From assembly GCA_019247395.1 (NCBI GenBank), contig JAFAOZ010000296.1, positions 1 to 7,509 of the forward strand: 7,509 nt of DNA, in the 5' to 3' direction. This document shows positions 5,086-7,509 of this stretch, piece by piece. This stretch comes from Vulcanimicrobiota bacterium. GTDB lineage: Bacteria > Vulcanimicrobiota > Vulcanimicrobiia > Vulcanimicrobiales > Vulcanimicrobiaceae. The number at the start of each line of letters is the position of its first letter. The first letter of the stretch is position 1. Both the position numbers and the translations under genes were made by a program. Below the pieces are notes generated by a model, which saw only the letters and a program-made list of their open reading frames with translations, was not told the origin of the DNA and ran no database searches.

Positions 5086-6780
5086 TCAGAACACAGCCGC
5101 TGCGATCTCAACTTGCTTGAGTCGCTTCTTATCGGGCCAGACCACTGCGTGCGCGGTCCACAGCGATTTCGAGCGGTTGGGAAAGCCCACGATAAAATCG
5201 TTAGCTTTGCACTCGTAGTTCATACGCATTCCTTGTACGACGTCGGTTGCGCCAGTCACGAACGTGCACGTCTCCCCGTTTGCGAGCCGAAGGCCCCAAG
5301 GCTCACCTTTCGGCTGGAGCATCTCCGTCGTCGAGCTCTCACCGCTATTGAGCGGTTTTTGCAAGCTGAGCAGAATCACGCGCCGTGAGAACGGATCGTC
5401 CGCGCACGCCACGACGGCCGCGTGCGCGCTGCCCGAAAAGCACGGGTCGTAGATATCGTTGCCGATAAAGCAGCGCCAGGCATCGAGCCGATTCGTCGTC
5501 AGTGCGTTCGAGAAACACGATCCCTTCGCTTTCCTTGTAATGGTAAATCCCGAGCGGAGCTGCCCGTGCGACCACGGTTGAACTATGAGTACGTTGGTGC
5601 TCGCCGTCTCCGCGCGCGCCGGCAAACCCCAGAAGGCACTTAACAATCCGAATGCAGCCCCGGCGGCGACCAGCGCGACTTCGGGAACTTTCAGCTTTGA
5701 CAACAAGACAGCGAGTGCTCCAATCAAAAGAACGAGCGTGAATGCGTCGTGAACGATGCTGCGCCCAACTAAATACGATGTGCCCACCAACACACCGACG
5801 ACCGCGACGGTGATGCCGCGAATGAACCCCTGCACGCGTCCATTTCGGCGGTAGCGGCGCAAAAGCGGCGTACCGAGCAGCACGAAGATAATCGACGGAG
5901 CGAAGATGCCGGCCGTGGCGGCCGCGGCGCCTGAGATGTGGTGCGTCAAATAGCCCACGAAAGTCGCCGTGATCACGACCGGGCCCGGCGAGACGATGCC
6001 CACCGCGACGGCATCCAAGAACGCGCGGTTGGTGATCCAGTGATACTGATCGACGACGTAGGCCTTGAGGAACGGGACGACGACGAGCCCGCTGCCGAAG
6101 ATCAAAAAACCGGTCTTGAAGAAAAACAAGAAGAGCTTGATGGGCGCGACCGTCTGAAATCCAGTAACCGTCAGCGGCGCGAAGCCTTTCAGCGCGACGT
6201 CCCGCCCGGCGGTGCGCGGTTGCGGCGGCCGGCCAGCATCGGAGTTGGGGCGGTAGAAAATCACGATGCCGAGCGCGCCGGCGATGAGAAAGATCGCAAC
6301 GAGCTCTTGCTGCAACACAACCGTTATCACGCATGCAGTCGCGGCCACCGCATAGGCGAGCCACTCGCTGCGTAGCGTCTTGCGCCCGAGATCCCAGCAC
6401 GAGCGCACGATCAGCGCGACGACCACCGGTTCGACGCCATAGAACAGGCCCTGCAGTATTCGCGTGGAGCCGTATTGCACGTAGAGCATCGCGAAAGCGG
6501 TCACGAGTAGAAACGGCGCCGCGGCGAACGCGACGGCAACCGTCAATGCACCGGCCGTACCGTGCAAGATATAGCCGCAGTAGACGCCGAGCTGATAGGC
6601 GAGCGGGCCCGGGCATGCCGTCGCGATTGCTAGGCCTTCGTCGTATTCTTCCGGGAGTATCCAGCCGTAGCGGTCCACAAGATCGCGGCGCATATAATGC
6701 GCCAACGCGACGGGGCCGCCGAAGCCGGTTAATCCGAGCCGCAAAAAATACAGTGCGACGGCGGGGAGACTAGCGCTCAT
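5086..6780 (-). CDS. ChrA-family transporter fused to a six-cysteine extracytoplasmic domain
   Basis: Residues about 1-386 are a complete two-domain chromate ion transporter (CHR/ChrA family, long form). The first half has GLTGFGGPVALAHYMRRDLV (16-35) and CPGPLAYQLG (56-65); the second repeats the scheme with KTGFLIFGSGLVVVPFLKAY (222-241) and GIVSPGPVVI (261-270). Many hydrophobic segments fit a roughly 10-12-helix inner-membrane protein, with a polar loop at 177-195. After the last helix comes a site resembling signal-peptidase cleavage (LPARA|ET, about 390), then 175 residues unlike ChrA, containing cysteines 422, 437, 447, 459, 505 and 524 and motifs DAWRCFIGNDIYDPCFSG (433-450) and PWGLRLANGETCTF (494-507). 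These recall a domain of secreted actinobacterial proteins, from memory. The ATG start overlaps purN by 11 bases. The family exports chromate or oxyanions; the substrate here is unproven. Confidence 0.88.
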   Translation of the reverse strand: MSASLPAVALYFLRLGLTGFGGPVALAHYMRRDLVDRYGWILPEEYDEGLAIATACPGPLAYQLGVYCGYILHGTAGALTVAVAFAAAPFLLVTAFAMLYVQYGSTRILQGLFYGVEPVVVALIVRSCWDLGRKTLRSEWLAYAVAATACVITVVLQQELVAIFLIAGALGIVIFYRPNSDAGRPPQPRTAGRDVALKGFAPLTVTGFQTVAPIKLFLFFFKTGFLIFGSGLVVVPFLKAYVVDQYHWITNRAFLDAVAVGIVSPGPVVITATFVGYLTHHISGAAAATAGIFAPSIIFVLLGTPLLRRYRRNGRVQGFIRGITVAVVGVLVGTSYLVGRSIVHDAFTLVLLIGALAVLLSKLKVPEVALVAAGAAFGLLSAFWGLPARAETASTNVLIVQPWSHGQLRSGFTITRKAKGSCFSNALTTNRLDAWRCFIGNDIYDPCFSGSAHAAVVACADDPFSRRVILLSLQKPLNSGESSTTEMLQPKGEPWGLRLANGETCTFVTGATDVVQGMRMNYECKANDFIVGFPNRSKSLWTAHAVVWPDKKRLKQVEIAAAVF

Positions 6781-7381
6781 ACAGCCACCGCATCAAGCCG
6801 GAGCGAACGACGCCGCGCTCGAGTTCGTGGACGCGCGCCATCAGCGGCGCTTCTTCTTCGCCCGGCCTCACGCGCAACGGCTTGCGCGTTAGCACTGGTC
6901 CGCGGTCGGTATCACGCGTCACGCGATGCAAGGTCGCTCCGACCCACGGGCTGGAAGCCGCAAGCGCGTCGGTCACTGCGCGTGGACCTCGGAAAGCGGG
7001 GATTTGCGTGCCGTCGGGCATCGTAACCTCGTCGCAGGCTGAGTCGAGCGGCAAAAAGGCGGGATGCAGATTCACGATTTGCTGAAATGCGTCGACAAAC
7101 GAGTTCGAGAGCAAATGCATCCATCCGAGCATCAGCACGAGATCGGGCCGCTCGGCCGCCACTGCATCGAGAAGGCGCCGGTCGTACGCCTCGCGCGATT
7201 CGTCGCGCCGATTCCACACAACGACGTGCGATGGAATTCCGGCGTTCCGCGCGCGAGTTAAAGCAAATGCATGGAGGTTGTTGGACAACAGGGCGACGAT
7301 CTCAATCGGCAGCCTCTCGGACGCTACAGCGTCGGCAACGGCTTGAAAGTTGCTGCCGTTCCCCGATGCCATGACGAGCAC
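6770..7381 (-). CDS. purN: Phosphoribosylglycinamide formyltransferase (GART) PurN
   Basis: PurN transfers a formyl group from 10-formyltetrahydrofolate to glycinamide ribonucleotide in step 3 of purine synthesis, in the cytoplasm. Visible signatures are the nucleotide-phosphate loop ASGNGSNFQAV (5-15), LVLMLGWMHLL (81-91), NLHPAFLP (104-111) and VGATLHRVTRDTDRGPVL (147-164). The catalytic Asn-His-Asp triad of the family maps to Asn104, His106 and Asp159. Compared with E. coli (Asn106, His108, Asp144), about 17 extra residues lie between His and Asp, at about 112-129 (LDSACDEVTMPDGTQIPA). The GTG at 7379-7381 is the only in-frame start codon from there to the right edge, but it has no ribosome binding site, leaves a short first strand, and the frame is open upstream to the edge, so the N-terminus may be longer. 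The 3' end overlaps the ChrA fusion by 11 bases. Confidence 0.9.
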   Translation of the reverse strand: MLVMASGNGSNFQAVADAVASERLPIEIVALLSNNLHAFALTRARNAGIPSHVVVWNRRDESREAYDRRLLDAVAAERPDLVLMLGWMHLLSNSFVDAFQQIVNLHPAFLPLDSACDEVTMPDGTQIPAFRGPRAVTDALAASSPWVGATLHRVTRDTDRGPVLTRKPLRVRPGEEEAPLMARVHELERGVVRSGLMRWLYER

Positions 7382-7452
7382 ACGTCGGCCAAGTCGAAAG
7401 AGTGAGGTGGGCTCGAAACGCTCCGCCGCCGTCGCGCCGGCTGCGGCCGCAT

Positions 7453-7472
7453 AAAAAGGAAGTAAATCTTCC
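7453..7472 (-). terminator. Weak terminator-like hairpin with T-run upstream of purN
   Basis: On the minus strand GGAAG-ATTTA-CTTCC (7458-7472) forms a 5-bp stem with a 5-base loop, directly followed by TTTTT (7453-7457). The shape is that of a small intrinsic terminator, but the stem is weak and no gene is seen ending just before it. All three minus-strand frames are open across 7400-7509. It lies in the most AT-rich part of the right-edge segment, which could equally be promoter DNA for purN or for a divergent gene. Confidence 0.2.
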
Positions 7473-7509
7473 GATACCGCGGGTATGAGCGCGCGTGAGA
7501 AACCCCGTG

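Noticed and set aside
5345..6616. 423-codon minus-strand frame overlapping the ChrA fusion in another frame
   Set aside because: The product is extremely Arg-rich and low in hydrophobic segments, a typical shadow of a GC-rich gene. The ChrA frame has conserved CHR motifs throughout.
7485..7509. Possible start of a divergent plus-strand gene (ATG at 7485, reading MSAREKPR)
   Set aside because: Only eight codons are visible, with no ribosome binding site at a proper distance. It cannot be supported without sequence beyond the edge.

Overview
The window looks like chromosomal DNA from a GC-rich, uncultured-type bacterium. Four of its six protein genes encode lipoproteins: three are secreted repeat or enzyme-like proteins, including a GloVer-repeat propeller and the start of what looks like a YVTN/NHL-type propeller, and one is of unknown fold. 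Together with frequent GTG/TTG starts, this recalls soil lineages such as Eremiobacterota (WPS-2) or Acidobacteriota. That placement is an impression from gene style, not a demonstrated assignment. No phage, IS, CRISPR or plasmid functions were seen.

Layout from left to right. Positions 1-176 (minus) hold the first 58 codons of a lipoprotein that runs off the left edge. Positions 309-588 hold two divergent alanine tRNA genes, UGC on minus and GGC on plus, separated by a dispersed-repeat-like element. Every protein gene to the right is on the minus strand, so transcription runs from high to low coordinates: purN (7381-6770); a chromate-transporter-like protein with an unusual extracytoplasmic tail (6780-5086, overlapping purN by 11 bases); a lipoprotein of the peptide-N-glycosidase A family (4990-3185); an unrecognised lipoprotein only 25 bases downstream (3159-2083); and a lipoprotein with seven GloVer repeats (1907-606). 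The last gene has its own candidate promoter and runs tail to tail into the GGC tRNA.

Functionally there appear to be two modules. purN and the transporter fusion are probably translationally coupled. The PNGase A-like enzyme and its partner form a compact pair of surface or periplasmic lipoproteins. The first is confidently placed in a family known mainly from plants and fungi that releases N-glycans from glycopeptides; the second has no recognisable family. This pair and the ChrA fusion are the most interesting contents. The right edge (7382-7509) contains no identifiable gene, but the purN frame stays open through it, so the purN start is not settled.
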